Shown: piece after piece, positions 42,279 to 50,881 of the stretch
How the letters are laid out: each line of letters opens with the position of its first letter
Position numbering within the stretch: the stretch's first letter is position 1
DNA from: Ethanoligenens sp047722935
GTDB lineage: Bacteria > Bacillota > Clostridia > Oscillospirales > Ethanoligenentaceae
NCBI GenBank assembly: GCA_047722935.1
Contig: JBDNZS010000002.1
Location: 1-64,000, forward strand
Length of the DNA stretch: 64,000 nucleotides
Reading direction: 5' to 3'
Notes under the pieces: generated by a model
Database searches by the model: none
What the model was told of the DNA's origin: nothing
The model's input: the letters and a program-made list of their open reading frames with translations, nothing else
Translations under genes and position numbers: made by a program

Positions 42279-43364
42279 ATGCTATTGAAATGGCTTGACA
42301 ACATCATCTGGCACAACACGACTTTGAGCGATACCCTGCATGACAAGAATATTTATCTGCATCTGTCTCTGCAAAACGCCTGTCTATTCGCTTTGATGGC
42401 CCATGCCACATTTCTCATTTTTTTCATACATGTGGGTGTCTGGAGCCTTTGCATTGTCAACATTTGCAGCATTTTAGGCTACCTCCTCTGTTATTGGCTG
42501 GTTTTACAAAACCAGTACACACCTGTAGGTGCCATCCTCACCACCGAGCTCGCGGTCTATGCCACCATATCAGGGCTTATTCTTGGAAATGGAAATTATG
42601 GCCTTCTTGGCATTTTCATGGATATCTCGCTGCAATTGCTGATTCCTTATATAGCCACCCGCGTCCGGATTATCATCTCGTCTCTTTTGACGCTGCTTCT
42701 CATCTCGCTGATCGTCATGGGCTATACATTTCAACCGTTGGTCGATTTAGGCAAGGCCAATATGGTACTGTGCATCTTGCATGTACTTTCTTCGATTGGC
42801 GCTTTACTCATCGGTGCCCTGCTCTTACCGCGCGTGCAAACATCAGTCAATTACTGGGTGCGGCATCAACTGGAAGAATTGAAAACCGAAGCCTATCTGG
42901 ACCCGCTGACACAATTACATAACCGGCGTTACGCCGATATTGTCTTCGACCAACTGCGACATTATACAACAAGCAGTTTGTGGCATGTGGCTCTTTTGGA
43001 TATTGATGACTTTAAATTTATCAATGACGACTATGGTCATCTGGCAGGCGATATGGTTTTAAAAGCCCTTTCCGAAACGGTTCAGGAGCAGCTGCATGCA
43101 GGTGATTTTGCGTTCCGCTGGGGCGGTGAGGAATTTCTTTTCCTCTTGAAAAACTGTACATCCGCTCAAGCATATGCCCGCCTTGATAACATCCGTAAAG
43201 TGCTTGGTCAAAGCGCCGTGCGTTATGAGCAAGCCTCCATACACTTCACGGTCACCATCGGCGCCGGGAAGCTGGACTTGCAGGACATCATTGGCAGCAT
43301 CAACAACTGCGACCAGAAAATGTATCAGGGCAAACGGAGCGGTAAAAATAAAGTCGTGTTTTAA
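42279..43364 (+). CDS. Membrane-bound diguanylate cyclase (GGDEF)
   Basis: It makes c-di-GMP from two GTP. The 361-residue protein has an N-terminal domain with about six hydrophobic helices (residues 25-185, sensor of unknown signal) and a C-terminal GGDEF domain (about residues 200-361). The GGDEF domain shows LDPLTQLHNRRYADIVF, DIDDFKFINDDYGHLAGD and FRWGGEEFLFLL. The active loop is GGEEF, so catalysis is expected. The product-inhibition I-site, normally RxxD a few residues ahead, reads HAGD here. GGGAG lies 6 nt before the ATG at 42279. Confidence 0.92.
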   Translation: MLLKWLDNIIWHNTTLSDTLHDKNIYLHLSLQNACLFALMAHATFLIFFIHVGVWSLCIVNICSILGYLLCYWLVLQNQYTPVGAILTTELAVYATISGLILGNGNYGLLGIFMDISLQLLIPYIATRVRIIISSLLTLLLISLIVMGYTFQPLVDLGKANMVLCILHVLSSIGALLIGALLLPRVQTSVNYWVRHQLEELKTEAYLDPLTQLHNRRYADIVFDQLRHYTTSSLWHVALLDIDDFKFINDDYGHLAGDMVLKALSETVQEQLHAGDFAFRWGGEEFLFLLKNCTSAQAYARLDNIRKVLGQSAVRYEQASIHFTVTIGAGKLDLQDIIGSINNCDQKMYQGKRSGKNKVVF

Positions 43365-43378
43365 CCGGAGATAGCCGG

Positions 43379-43420
43379 CATCACGTCCAGCCTTTTGGTG
43401 GACGTGATGGCAATCTTTAT
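43379..43420 (+). terminator. Terminator-like hairpin after the diguanylate cyclase gene
   Basis: CATCACGTCCA pairs with TGGACGTGATG (11 bp, 9 nt loop), followed by a weak T-rich stretch (ATCTTTATCT). The gap 43421-43643 up to the ECF gene shows no riboswitch that I can name. Confidence 0.5.
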
Positions 43421-43643
43421 CTATCTACAATTGGGATTCTGTGATGTATACTAAAATCGTCTAAATACTACACCTTAAGCAGGTCTCTTTTGTTGTGCGC
43501 GAAACACCGCTCCGCTGTGCCAAAAGTACACAGAATGGGCTCTATTTTTGCTCTCGTGTCGGTGCAATCTTTGGTGTGAAATCGTTATCATTTGTTTTTT
43601 GCGAGCCAAATCCAGAATTCCAAACCGTAGAGGAGTTTACTGA

Positions 43644-44171
43644 ATGAATACCGGTTATCAAAAAAATCGCTTGTGGATCATCACTGCGCTATTTCTTGCG
43701 CTCACGTTTCTTGTCACAGCCTACCTGCTGCACATCCCCGTGCCCGCCACCGGCGGTTACATCCATTTAGGCGACACACTGCTTTATCTAGGCGCAAGTA
43801 TGCTGCCCACTCCGTTTGCGGTGGCGGCCGGCGGCATCGGGGAGGCTCTTTCCGACGCGCTGACCGGAAGCTTGATTTACGCTTTGCCCACCCTGATTAT
43901 TAAATCCTGCATGGTGCTCTGCTTTACGTCCAGGCGGGCAACCATCCTCTGCAAACGCAATCTGGTTGCCATTTTCGCGGCAGGCGGCATTTGTGTCGGT
44001 GGCTACTATCTGACCGAAGCTGTTTTATTTCACAATCTGCTCTCTCCTATTTTAGAGATTCCGGGCAATGTGGTACAAGTGGCCGCCAGTGGAGCTATTT
44101 ATGTCGTTGTCGGCATTGCTTTCGACCGTGCAAAGATGAAAAACCATCTATCCGCCGTCCTGCATCGTTGA
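43644..44171 (+). CDS. ECF transporter S component
   Basis: A 175-residue integral membrane protein with about five or six hydrophobic helices. It looks like a substrate-binding S subunit of an energy-coupling-factor vitamin importer. Typical are the helix-1 region RLWIITALFLALTFLVTAYLLHIPVP, the GYIHLGDTLLYLGASMLPTPFAVAAGGIGEALSDALTG stretch (acidic residues close to the binding pocket) and IYVVVGIAFDRAK. No EcfA, EcfA' or EcfT gene is nearby, so it would use a shared energising module. The substrate is unknown. GAGGAG lies upstream of the ATG. Confidence 0.82.
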   Translation: MNTGYQKNRLWIITALFLALTFLVTAYLLHIPVPATGGYIHLGDTLLYLGASMLPTPFAVAAGGIGEALSDALTGSLIYALPTLIIKSCMVLCFTSRRATILCKRNLVAIFAAGGICVGGYYLTEAVLFHNLLSPILEIPGNVVQVAASGAIYVVVGIAFDRAKMKNHLSAVLHR

Positions 44172-44232
44172 GGTTGTGGTTTTTCTGGGCCATAAAAAGC
44201 CGGCAGTCGGTTCACCACTACTTCGGGAATAC

Positions 44233-44265
44233 TTTTCCACACTTTCCACAAGCGGCTGTGGAAAA
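44233..44265. repeat. Cluster of three DnaA-box-like nonamers
   Basis: TTTTCCACA (44233-44241) and its inverted copy TGTGGAAAA (44257-44265) both fit the DnaA-box consensus TTWTNCACA. Directly after the first is CTTTCCACA (44242-44250), with one mismatch. The pair also forms an inverted repeat that could be a small hairpin. It lies between the ECF gene and the terminator at 44271. Confidence 0.4.
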
Positions 44266-44270
44266 CCATT

Positions 44271-44320
44271 AAAAACCGGTCGAAATCAAGGGATTTTCCC
44301 TTCTTCGACCGGTTTTTTTG
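44271..44320. terminator. Bidirectional terminator between the ECF and P-type ATPase genes
   Basis: AAAAACCGGTCGAA pairs with TTCGACCGGTTTTT (14 bp), with an inner AGGGA/TCCCT stem and T-runs on both strands. It serves both convergent genes. Confidence 0.85.
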
Positions 44321-44383
44321 GTGAACAAACAGTGGAAACCGTTAAAAATCTATTTTTCCGTGCACATCTGCAACTTTTCCGCA

Positions 44384-46537
44384 TCACATAGCGGTTCCAA
44401 ATTGCTTACGCTTTAACAGGATGCGCAGGGAATTTGCCACCGCCAAAAGAGCCACGCCCGTATCCGCAAACAGCGCTGCCCAGATGTTGGTATACCCCAT
44501 GGTTCCCAGAATGATGACCGCTGCTTTCACCCCAAGCGAAAACACAATGTTCATGAGAACAATCACGCGCACATAGCGGGCAATACGGATAACGGTCGGT
44601 ATCTTGGAGGGCAGGTCGTCCATAATAACGATGTCTGCCGCTTCCACCGCTGCATCCGACCCAAGGCCGCCCATTGCGATACCGATATCCGCGCGGGCCA
44701 GCGAAGGTGCATCGTTAATGCCGTCTCCTACAAAAGCAGCCGCGCCCGCCGTTTGCGCAGCAATATGCTCAAATGCCGCCACTTTCTGATCCGGAAGGAG
44801 CTCCGCATGTACCTCATCTAAACCCAACGTCTTTGCTACCTGTTCGGCCACTCTCTGGCGGTCGCCGGTTAGCATGACGATTTTTGCAATGCCCATGGCT
44901 TTCAGACCGCGCACCGCCGCTTCTGCATCGGGTTTACAAATATCTGAAATATCCAGTGCGCCAAGGTACTGCCCTTCCCTTGCCACATACACAATCGTGC
45001 CTTCGGCGTCGCAAGGTTGAAACGGCACATTTTCATACTCCAGCAGTTTGGCGTTTCCCGCCAAAATCACCTGTCCGCCCGTCTGTACGCGCACGCCCAT
45101 ACCCGCCAACTCCGACACCTCGTCCGGCGGCGTATCCACTGTTAAACCGTCCGCCGCTTCACGGATGGATTTGGCGACCGGATGGTTTGAGCGCTGTTCC
45201 GCCTGTGCAGCGGCAGCAAGCAGTTCAGATTCCGTGACGCCGTCCGCGGGAAACACACCCGTCACCTCGAAGACACCTTTGGTCAGCGTTCCGGTCTTAT
45301 CGAACACCACCGTATCCACACGGCTGAGCATATCCAGATAATTGCCGCCTTTGACCAATATGCCGTTAGCAGATGCCGCGCCGATGCCCGCAAAGAAACC
45401 CAGCGGCACCGAAACCACCAGCGCGCATGGGCAGGAGACCACCAGAAAGATTAACGCGCGGTAGATCCATGGCGAAAACGGCTGGTGTAACAGCAACGGA
45501 GGCAAAACCGCCACCAGCAATGCCCCGATGGTAACAGCCGGCGTATAATACCGGGCGAATTTGGTAATAAAATTATCTGCTTTGGCCTTGCGGCTGCCCG
45601 CATTCTGTACCAGTTCGATGACCCGCGCGACGGTGGATTCGCCAAATACGCGCGTCACCCGCACAGTCAACAATCCCGCCTGATTGACATATCCGCCTGC
45701 TATGAAACTGCCGACTGACACCGCACGCGGCGTCGGCTCTCCAGTCAACGCAGATGTGTCCACAAAGGAGCGGCCCTCCGTCACCTCGCCGTCCAAAGGC
45801 ACGCGTTCGCCGGGGCGGATCTCAATCAAGTCCCCCACTGCCACATCTTCGGGCGGCACAGTCTCTACGCCATGCGGTGTTTTCCGGTTGGCGACATCGG
45901 GACGAAGACCCACGAGACTTGCTATGGACCGTCTGGAGCGTTCGGTGGCCAAATCCTGCAAAAACTCTCCCACCTGATTGAACAGCATGACCGCCGCGCC
46001 CTCTTTATAATCCCCAATGGCGAAAGCGCCGAGCGAAGCCACACTCATCAGCAGGTTTTCATCGAAAAACTGGCCGCGACGCATATTGCCAAGCGCTTTC
46101 AGAAATACACCGCCGCCGGATATCAACAGCGACGCGGCAAAAATCGCAAAGATAACTGGAACACCTGCATGAAGCAAAACGCTTCCCCACCCCGCCGCAT
46201 ATACCGCCGCACCCGCAATCAGCCGGATGCGGTCCCGCCGTTCTGCCGCCTCCCCGTCCGTTTCATCAGACTCTGTCAGCCTCTGCGCAGAATCCGCCGC
46301 CTTCTCATGAGGATTATCTTCTATTACGCGCACCCCCGGCTCGATCCGCTGCACAATACGGTCAAGATTCCGCTGAATCTCTGCCGATGCAATCGATTCA
46401 TCGGTTTCCAGATACAGCCGCTGACGCATTAAGTCGATGTTTGCCCGCCGCACACCCGCCAATTCGGCCGCCTTGCCCTCAATCTTTGCCGCACAATGCG
46501 GGCAAGTCAGTTTTTCCATTACATACACCTTCTTCAT
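44384..46537 (-). CDS. Zn2+/Cd2+/Pb2+-exporting P-type ATPase (PIB-2)
   Basis: A heavy-metal efflux pump of the cytoplasmic membrane. The 717-residue protein has an N-terminal metal-binding domain with CPHC (residues 12-15), the actuator TGEPTP, and the membrane metal site SCPCAL. It also has the phosphorylation site DKTGTLTKG and the hinge GDGINDAPSLARADIGIAMG. The last helices carry the PIB-2-type Lys (NIVFSLGVKAAVIILG) and Asp (FADTGVALLAVANS), which favour zinc, cadmium and lead over copper. The start follows AAAGGGG. It lies 6 nt after the ArsR-type regulator gene and is surely controlled by it. Confidence 0.93.
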   Translation of the reverse strand: MKKVYVMEKLTCPHCAAKIEGKAAELAGVRRANIDLMRQRLYLETDESIASAEIQRNLDRIVQRIEPGVRVIEDNPHEKAADSAQRLTESDETDGEAAERRDRIRLIAGAAVYAAGWGSVLLHAGVPVIFAIFAASLLISGGGVFLKALGNMRRGQFFDENLLMSVASLGAFAIGDYKEGAAVMLFNQVGEFLQDLATERSRRSIASLVGLRPDVANRKTPHGVETVPPEDVAVGDLIEIRPGERVPLDGEVTEGRSFVDTSALTGEPTPRAVSVGSFIAGGYVNQAGLLTVRVTRVFGESTVARVIELVQNAGSRKAKADNFITKFARYYTPAVTIGALLVAVLPPLLLHQPFSPWIYRALIFLVVSCPCALVVSVPLGFFAGIGAASANGILVKGGNYLDMLSRVDTVVFDKTGTLTKGVFEVTGVFPADGVTESELLAAAAQAEQRSNHPVAKSIREAADGLTVDTPPDEVSELAGMGVRVQTGGQVILAGNAKLLEYENVPFQPCDAEGTIVYVAREGQYLGALDISDICKPDAEAAVRGLKAMGIAKIVMLTGDRQRVAEQVAKTLGLDEVHAELLPDQKVAAFEHIAAQTAGAAAFVGDGINDAPSLARADIGIAMGGLGSDAAVEAADIVIMDDLPSKIPTVIRIARYVRVIVLMNIVFSLGVKAAVIILGTMGYTNIWAALFADTGVALLAVANSLRILLKRKQFGTAM

Positions 46538-46543
46538 AGGTGT

Positions 46544-46921
46544 TCAGCCCCTTTCTTCTTTCTCTTGGACATGGGTTCGCCCTTGATGGAAAATTGTGCT
46601 GATATGATCGTCGCAAAGGGAATAGTACGCCATCTTTCCTTCGCGCCGAAACTTGATGACGCGCGCCTGCCGCAAAATCTTCAAGTGGTGAGAAATGACC
46701 GACTGGCTCATGCCGGTCACGGTTGCAATATCGCAGACACACATTTCGGAGACGATCAGCGCCCCTATAATCTTCAACCGGGTCGGGTCGTCAAACATAT
46801 GGAAAAATTCCGACATATAATAGAACATTTCATCATTGTCGAGTACGCTTTTTACGTGGTCGACCACATCTTCATGCACAACGGACACGCTGCACAGCCC
46901 ATCATCCTTTTCAGACGCCAC
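46544..46921 (-). CDS. ArsR/SmtB family metal-sensing repressor (CadC-like)
   Basis: A winged-helix repressor that leaves DNA when metal binds. The 125-residue protein has the CadC-type sensor and recognition region EMCVCDIATVTGMSQSVISHHLKILRQARVIKFRREGKMAYYSL (about residues 58-102), with the CVCD metal ligands and a further Cys near the N-terminus. I place the start at GTG 46921, preceded by GGGGA at 7 nt. The ATG at 46963 would translate the operator palindrome itself and lacks a ribosome site. It is the first gene of the operon with the export ATPase. Confidence 0.9.
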   Translation of the reverse strand: MASEKDDGLCSVSVVHEDVVDHVKSVLDNDEMFYYMSEFFHMFDDPTRLKIIGALIVSEMCVCDIATVTGMSQSVISHHLKILRQARVIKFRREGKMAYYSLCDDHISTIFHQGRTHVQEKEERG

Positions 46922-46944
46922 AGAATCATCCCCAAACGCATATT

Positions 46945-47004
46945 CATATGAACATGTGTTCATATGTTTGTCTGTAGTATAGCATATGCAGCCGCCCACT
47001 GCAA
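46945..47004 (-). promoter_or_regulatory. Promoter and ArsR-type operator of the metal-export operon
   Basis: Minus strand: TTGCAG (46999-47004), 17 nt, TATACT (46976-46981). Just downstream, the inverted repeat CATATGAACA - TG - TGTTCATATG (46945-46966) covers the start of transcription. Its 10-2-10 form and TGAACA/TGTTCA core match known ArsR/SmtB operators. Confidence 0.8.
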
Positions 47005-47154
47005 GTGTTCTGAAAAAAATTATAAAAAAGGCGGGAAATCCTCCCGCCCACACAATGCCGTCGACTCGACAACATGCAAATCTGCCTTTTGTAAATAATT
47101 TTCTACCGAAACATGCAAGCGTCTGCCACCGCAATTCGCTTTATCTGTGAAATA

Positions 47155-47925
47155 TCATGCTTTGGCGGCCACCGCCTCGGGCGCTCCCAACGCAGGCGCG
47201 AAACTGCGCCGAAGCTGCGCCGCCGGGAACAAGGTGCGCACCGCCTGCCGAAACCCCGCGCCGCCGCCCACACAAAACAGGGGGGGCTGCGTAGCGCCCC
47301 GTGCACGCAAATCCGCCAATGCCTCTATCCAAAACCGGTAAGACGGCTTGGCGTTCATGCGGATGCCCAAAACTTCCCGCCTGCCCCCAGGCAATTCCCC
47401 AAGCAGCAATTGCGCGGTACGCCCCCGGATGCTCTGCTCACGCACCGTTTCCAGTGCGATAAACGGGTACTCGCTTTCCAGACGCCGCATCTGCCACGCG
47501 CGAACCGCGGGCAGCAGGTGTGCAGCAATATGCCTCAACTCTTCCTCTGCCTGAGGTGTGTCATAAAGCGCGCGCACTTGTTCCATAAACGTTTCCGTGT
47601 CGGCATCCTGTGCAAACAGAAACAGCAGCTTTTCCTCCAAGCCGCGTGCATCCCTCGCATACCGATTTAAGATGTGCGGCGTATACACACCGCCCCTGTC
47701 GCGGGGAACGGCTAGCGGCACCGGCCCAAACGCCGTGCGCAAAGTGCGCGCCGAATACCCGTTGCGAAAATTTTTCTCACCGGTTTCCCCAAACCGCCGC
47801 TGCGAGCGGTCATATCCCAGTGCCGTATCCAGTTCCCCCTGCATGACCGCCTGCAACGCCACTTGCAGCAAGCGGGCCGCGCCCTCCGCTGCCGGTACAC
47901 GCCGTCCTGTCTGTTCTCGTTCCAT
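47155..47925 (-). pseudogene. IS256/mutator-type transposase remnant, catalytically dead
   Basis: An open frame of 256 residues, against about 400 for intact IS256 transposases. The N-terminal half keeps the family pattern (LGYDRSQRR, NFRNGYSARTLRTAFGPVPLAVPRDRGG, then RYARDARGLEEKLLFLFAQ). In the catalytic half, the usual FxDA aspartate site reads FIALETV and the CVDGLTGF site reads CVGGGAGF, so both recognisable DDE aspartates are gone. The frame ends before the third acidic residue. No flanking inverted repeats were seen. There are no internal stops, so it may be a recently truncated copy or a domesticated DNA-binding derivative. Confidence 0.65.
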
Positions 47926-48084
47926 AAATTATCCCATCCTTTCCGTGTATTCTTATTCTTATTTTTACCAATTTCCCGCTGGTATACACAACAGAATCCA
48001 ATTTTTGTAAATAAATTTTTTGCCACTGATTTTCGATTGTACTGATAGGCGCGTATGACAGGGAATCAACCCGCGTCCGCCGCC

Positions 48085-48113
48085 TTGACAACGGTTGCAC
48101 CGAACGGTATAGT
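48085..48113 (+). promoter_or_regulatory. Promoter of the hemA gene cluster
   Basis: A perfect TTGACA (48085-48090), 17 nt, TATAGT (48108-48113). The leader to the TTG start of hemA is about 70 nt. The earlier part of this gap (47926-48080) holds only AT-rich DNA. Confidence 0.75.
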
Positions 48114-48189
48114 GTAGAAAAGAAAGATTACAAGCCCGACGCCCGATGCGGCGAGCTTCCCATTATTTACCCTTTCATGGAGGCACCGA

Positions 48190-49383
48190 TTGAATATCTT
48201 TATGGCAGGTGTGGATCACACCACGGCGGCAATCGCGGAACGTGAACGATTCACTTTTACAAAAACACAAATGGGACAGGCATTGGCTTTTTGCCGCGCA
48301 CAGGCCGGCGTAACGGGGGCAGTGCTGCTTTGCACCTGCAACCGCACAGAGCTGTATCTCTCCACACACAAGGACACACCAGTGGATCCGGCCGCATTGC
48401 TGACACAGGCCGCGCACCTTCGGCAGCCAGCCGAAAGGCTTTTGCAGGTGCACACCGGCAAAACTGCCGCCCGGCATCTTATGGAGGTCGCTTGCGGATT
48501 ATGTTCGGCTTTGCGGGGAGATGACCAGATTCTCACACAGGTACGGCAAGCGCTGGAACTGGCACGCGCGGCGCATTCCACCAGCTCTGTGTTAGAAACC
48601 TTGTTTCGCCTGTCTGTCACCGCCGCCAAAAAAGTGAAAACGCAAGTGCAACTGCGCGCAGTACCGGTATCGGCTGCCGCAGGCGCGGTGAAATTATTGA
48701 CCGCGCGGCTTGGCTCATTGGCCGGGCGGAAAGCACTTGTCATCGGCAATGGTGAAATGGGCCGCCTCTCCGCAGAGCTGCTTCAAAAAGCCGGCTGCAC
48801 GGTCACCGTCACGCTGCGCAGCTACCATCACGGAGAAACCGTTGTGCCATATGGCTGCCTAACCATCCCCTACGACAGCCGACTGCACGCCGCGGCGGAG
48901 GCGGATATCCTCCTCAGTGCGACTTCCAGCCCGCACTTCACCTTGACCCGCGACATGCTGCAAAACCTGCCGTCCGCACCCCGACAATGCATCGACCTCG
49001 CAGTACCCAGAGACATCGACCCCACCGTGGCCGACCTGCCCGGCATTTCTTACGCAGACATTGACGCGCTCGACAAGGTAGACCATACGGTCCCTGATGA
49101 ACAGATGCAACAGATACTGGACATCTGCACAAACTATCTGGATCAGTTCACCGAATGGAACGACGGACGCATTCTGCGCGAAACGGCCGACGAACTGGCA
49201 CAGGCGATTGAAACGCGGGTGCGTGCAGAGTTGGACGCGGGTGCGGGCGATGGTGACGACACGGCTTATGCTGTACGCCGCGCGGTGGAAACGATGTTTT
49301 TCTCTCTAAAGGAACATTGTACGCCTGAGCTGCTGCACGTATTGCGGCAGGCTTCAGACACCGCGCGTTTGCGCACACGGTAA
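48190..49383 (+). CDS. hemA: Glutamyl-tRNA reductase
   Basis: It reduces glutamyl-tRNA(Glu) to glutamate-1-semialdehyde, the first committed step of the C5 tetrapyrrole route. The 397-residue protein has the catalytic Cys50 in LLCTCNRTELYLS and the domain-1 start GVDHTTAAIAERERF. The NADPH-binding segment is GRKALVIGNGEMGRLSAELLQKAG (about residues 180-203), and a C-terminal dimerisation helix follows. Translation starts at a TTG with GGAGG 6 nt upstream; this gives the usual short lead before the GVDHTTA motif. It is the first gene of the siroheme cluster. Confidence 0.95.
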   Translation: MNIFMAGVDHTTAAIAERERFTFTKTQMGQALAFCRAQAGVTGAVLLCTCNRTELYLSTHKDTPVDPAALLTQAAHLRQPAERLLQVHTGKTAARHLMEVACGLCSALRGDDQILTQVRQALELARAAHSTSSVLETLFRLSVTAAKKVKTQVQLRAVPVSAAAGAVKLLTARLGSLAGRKALVIGNGEMGRLSAELLQKAGCTVTVTLRSYHHGETVVPYGCLTIPYDSRLHAAAEADILLSATSSPHFTLTRDMLQNLPSAPRQCIDLAVPRDIDPTVADLPGISYADIDALDKVDHTVPDEQMQQILDICTNYLDQFTEWNDGRILRETADELAQAIETRVRAELDAGAGDGDDTAYAVRRAVETMFFSLKEHCTPELLHVLRQASDTARLRTR

Positions 49384-49433
49384 ATTGCGGGGGGCCTGCC
49401 GCCATTCGTCACCGGCCGCGAAAGGAGCTGCGC

Positions 49434-49991
49434 TTGGAACCATATCCCATGTTTCCTCTGTTTGTCCCTCTCGCAGGCAAATCGGTCGTATTCATCGGCG
49501 GCGGCGCAATTGCCGCGCGGCGCGTGGAAAAACTGTTGACATTCGGCCCGCGTATTCAGGTCGTCTCCCCCTCGCTTCACCCCGCTCTGCACGCGCAGGC
49601 ACAGACGGGAAAACTGCATTGGGAACCGCGCGCATATCGCACAGGGGATCTCGCGGGAGCCGCTCTCGCTGTTGCGGCGACCGATGACCGCGCCGTCAAC
49701 CATGCCGTAGCGATGGAAGCACTGGAGCGAACGATTCCCGTCAGCGTGGCAGATTGCCACGAGGAAAGCTCATTCTATTTTCCCGCCATCATGCGGGGCG
49801 ACGGTTTGGTCATCGGCATGGTGTCGGAAACAGGAGAGGCGCACCATGCCGTGCGCGAAACCGCCGCCGAAATCAGGGGGATATTGAATGCCACAAAAGA
49901 TCATTCGGGTAGGCAGCCGGGAAAGTCCTCTGGCTGTGATTCAAGCACGGATTGTAATGGATGCCATCCGCAAGACCGACCCCGCACTTGA
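49434..49991 (+). CDS. Precorrin-2 dehydrogenase (siroheme synthase N-domain type)
   Basis: It oxidises precorrin-2 to sirohydrochlorin with NAD+. The 185-residue protein has the Rossmann motif VVFIGGGAIAARRVEKLLTFGPRIQVVSP (about residues 18-46) and the VAATDDRAVNHAV and SVADCHEESSFYFPAIMRGDGLVIGMVSETG segments of the CysG N-terminal/Met8p family. The methyltransferase half is on the separate cobA-hemD gene. The start is a TTG with GGAG 6 nt upstream. The last 34 codons run through the beginning of hemC in another frame, giving a low-complexity tail (SGCDSSTDCNGC) that is not part of the family. Confidence 0.88.
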   Translation: MEPYPMFPLFVPLAGKSVVFIGGGAIAARRVEKLLTFGPRIQVVSPSLHPALHAQAQTGKLHWEPRAYRTGDLAGAALAVAATDDRAVNHAVAMEALERTIPVSVADCHEESSFYFPAIMRGDGLVIGMVSETGEAHHAVRETAAEIRGILNATKDHSGRQPGKSSGCDSSTDCNGCHPQDRPRT

Positions 49992-50781
49992 CGTCCGGCT
50001 GGTCACCATGAAAACCACCGGCGACCGGCTGGCAAACGCAAAGCTGTCTTTGTTCGGCGGCAAAGGGCTGTTTGTGAAAGAGCTGGATCGTGCCCTGTTG
50101 ACCGGTGAGGTGGATCTCACCGTGCACAGCTACAAGGACATGCCGATGGACACCGACCCCGCGCTGCCGGTGGTCGCCGTGTCCGAACGCGCCGACCCAC
50201 GCGATGTGCTGGTGCTGCCCGCGCACGCAGACGCCGCCGTGCCGACGACCTCCCTGGCATGGGGCTGTTCCAGCGCACGACGCGCCTGTCAATTACGGGC
50301 GCTTTTTCCCGGCATCCAAATCGAACCGGTGCGCGGCAATGTGCAGACCCGCCTTGCCAAACTCGATGGCGGAGGCTATGCTTCACTGGTGCTGGCAGCG
50401 GCCGGATTACTGCGTGCCGGTCTGAAAAACCGCATTAGCCGTTATTTTTCCACCCGGGAAATACTGCCCGCCGCCTGCCAAGGCATTTTGGCTGTGCAGG
50501 CGCGGCAGGGTACAGATCTTTCTTTTTTGCGGACATTTCATGCACCGGACGCATGGGATGCGGCGATTGCTGAGCGCGCATTTGTAAGAGCACTGGGGGG
50601 TGGCTGCGGAACACCGGTCGCCGCTTTTGCGGTAGTGGATGGCGGGGCATTGCGTCTGGAAGGTCTGTTTCTGCACGAACAGACCGGCAAACTTTGGCGC
50701 GGCACACACACGGGACCGCGCGCGGATGCGGCAGACATCGGCACATCGCTTGCTGAAACCGCGCAGCGCGAAACCCAATAA
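49888..50781 (+). CDS. hemC: Hydroxymethylbilane synthase (porphobilinogen deaminase)
   Basis: It joins four porphobilinogens into hydroxymethylbilane on a dipyrromethane cofactor. The 297-residue protein starts MPQKIIRVGSRESPLAVIQ and has TTGDRLANAKLSLFGGKGLFVKELDRALLTGEVDLTVHSYKDMP with the catalytic Asp. The cofactor Cys lies in RALGGGCGTPVAAFA, near residue 240. AGGGGG lies 8 nt before the ATG, and its first 104 nt overlap the end of the precorrin-2 dehydrogenase gene. No other hem gene follows until cobA-hemD at 55151. Confidence 0.95.
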   Translation: MPQKIIRVGSRESPLAVIQARIVMDAIRKTDPALDVRLVTMKTTGDRLANAKLSLFGGKGLFVKELDRALLTGEVDLTVHSYKDMPMDTDPALPVVAVSERADPRDVLVLPAHADAAVPTTSLAWGCSSARRACQLRALFPGIQIEPVRGNVQTRLAKLDGGGYASLVLAAAGLLRAGLKNRISRYFSTREILPAACQGILAVQARQGTDLSFLRTFHAPDAWDAAIAERAFVRALGGGCGTPVAAFAVVDGGALRLEGLFLHEQTGKLWRGTHTGPRADAADIGTSLAETAQRETQ

Positions 50782-50818
50782 AACCATATGCATTCTGTGA
50801 AGATCAGCCGGCCTTTCC

Positions 50819-50856
50819 TTGACTCCGGATTGTGTTAGTGTATAATTGTATACAAT
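50819..50856 (+). promoter_or_regulatory. Promoter and GntR-type operator of the Re-citrate synthase operon
   Basis: TTGACT (50819-50824), 16 nt, TATAAT (50841-50846). ATTGTATACAAT (50845-50856) is a perfect palindrome overlapping the -10 box, of the T-GT-N-AC-A type bound by FadR-subfamily GntR regulators; such a regulator is encoded two genes downstream. Confidence 0.75.
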
Positions 50857-50881
50857 AATGCAATCTGGAAGGGGCTTATCA

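Noticed and set aside
43430..43643. Possible vitamin riboswitch before the ECF S-component gene
   Set aside because: I looked for TPP, cobalamin, tetrahydrofolate and preQ1 consensus segments and found none of the conserved cores.
46922..47134. Upstream extension of the ArsR-type regulator frame
   Set aside because: It would translate the promoter and the operator palindrome; the GTG at 46921 has a ribosome site and gives a normal CadC-like length.
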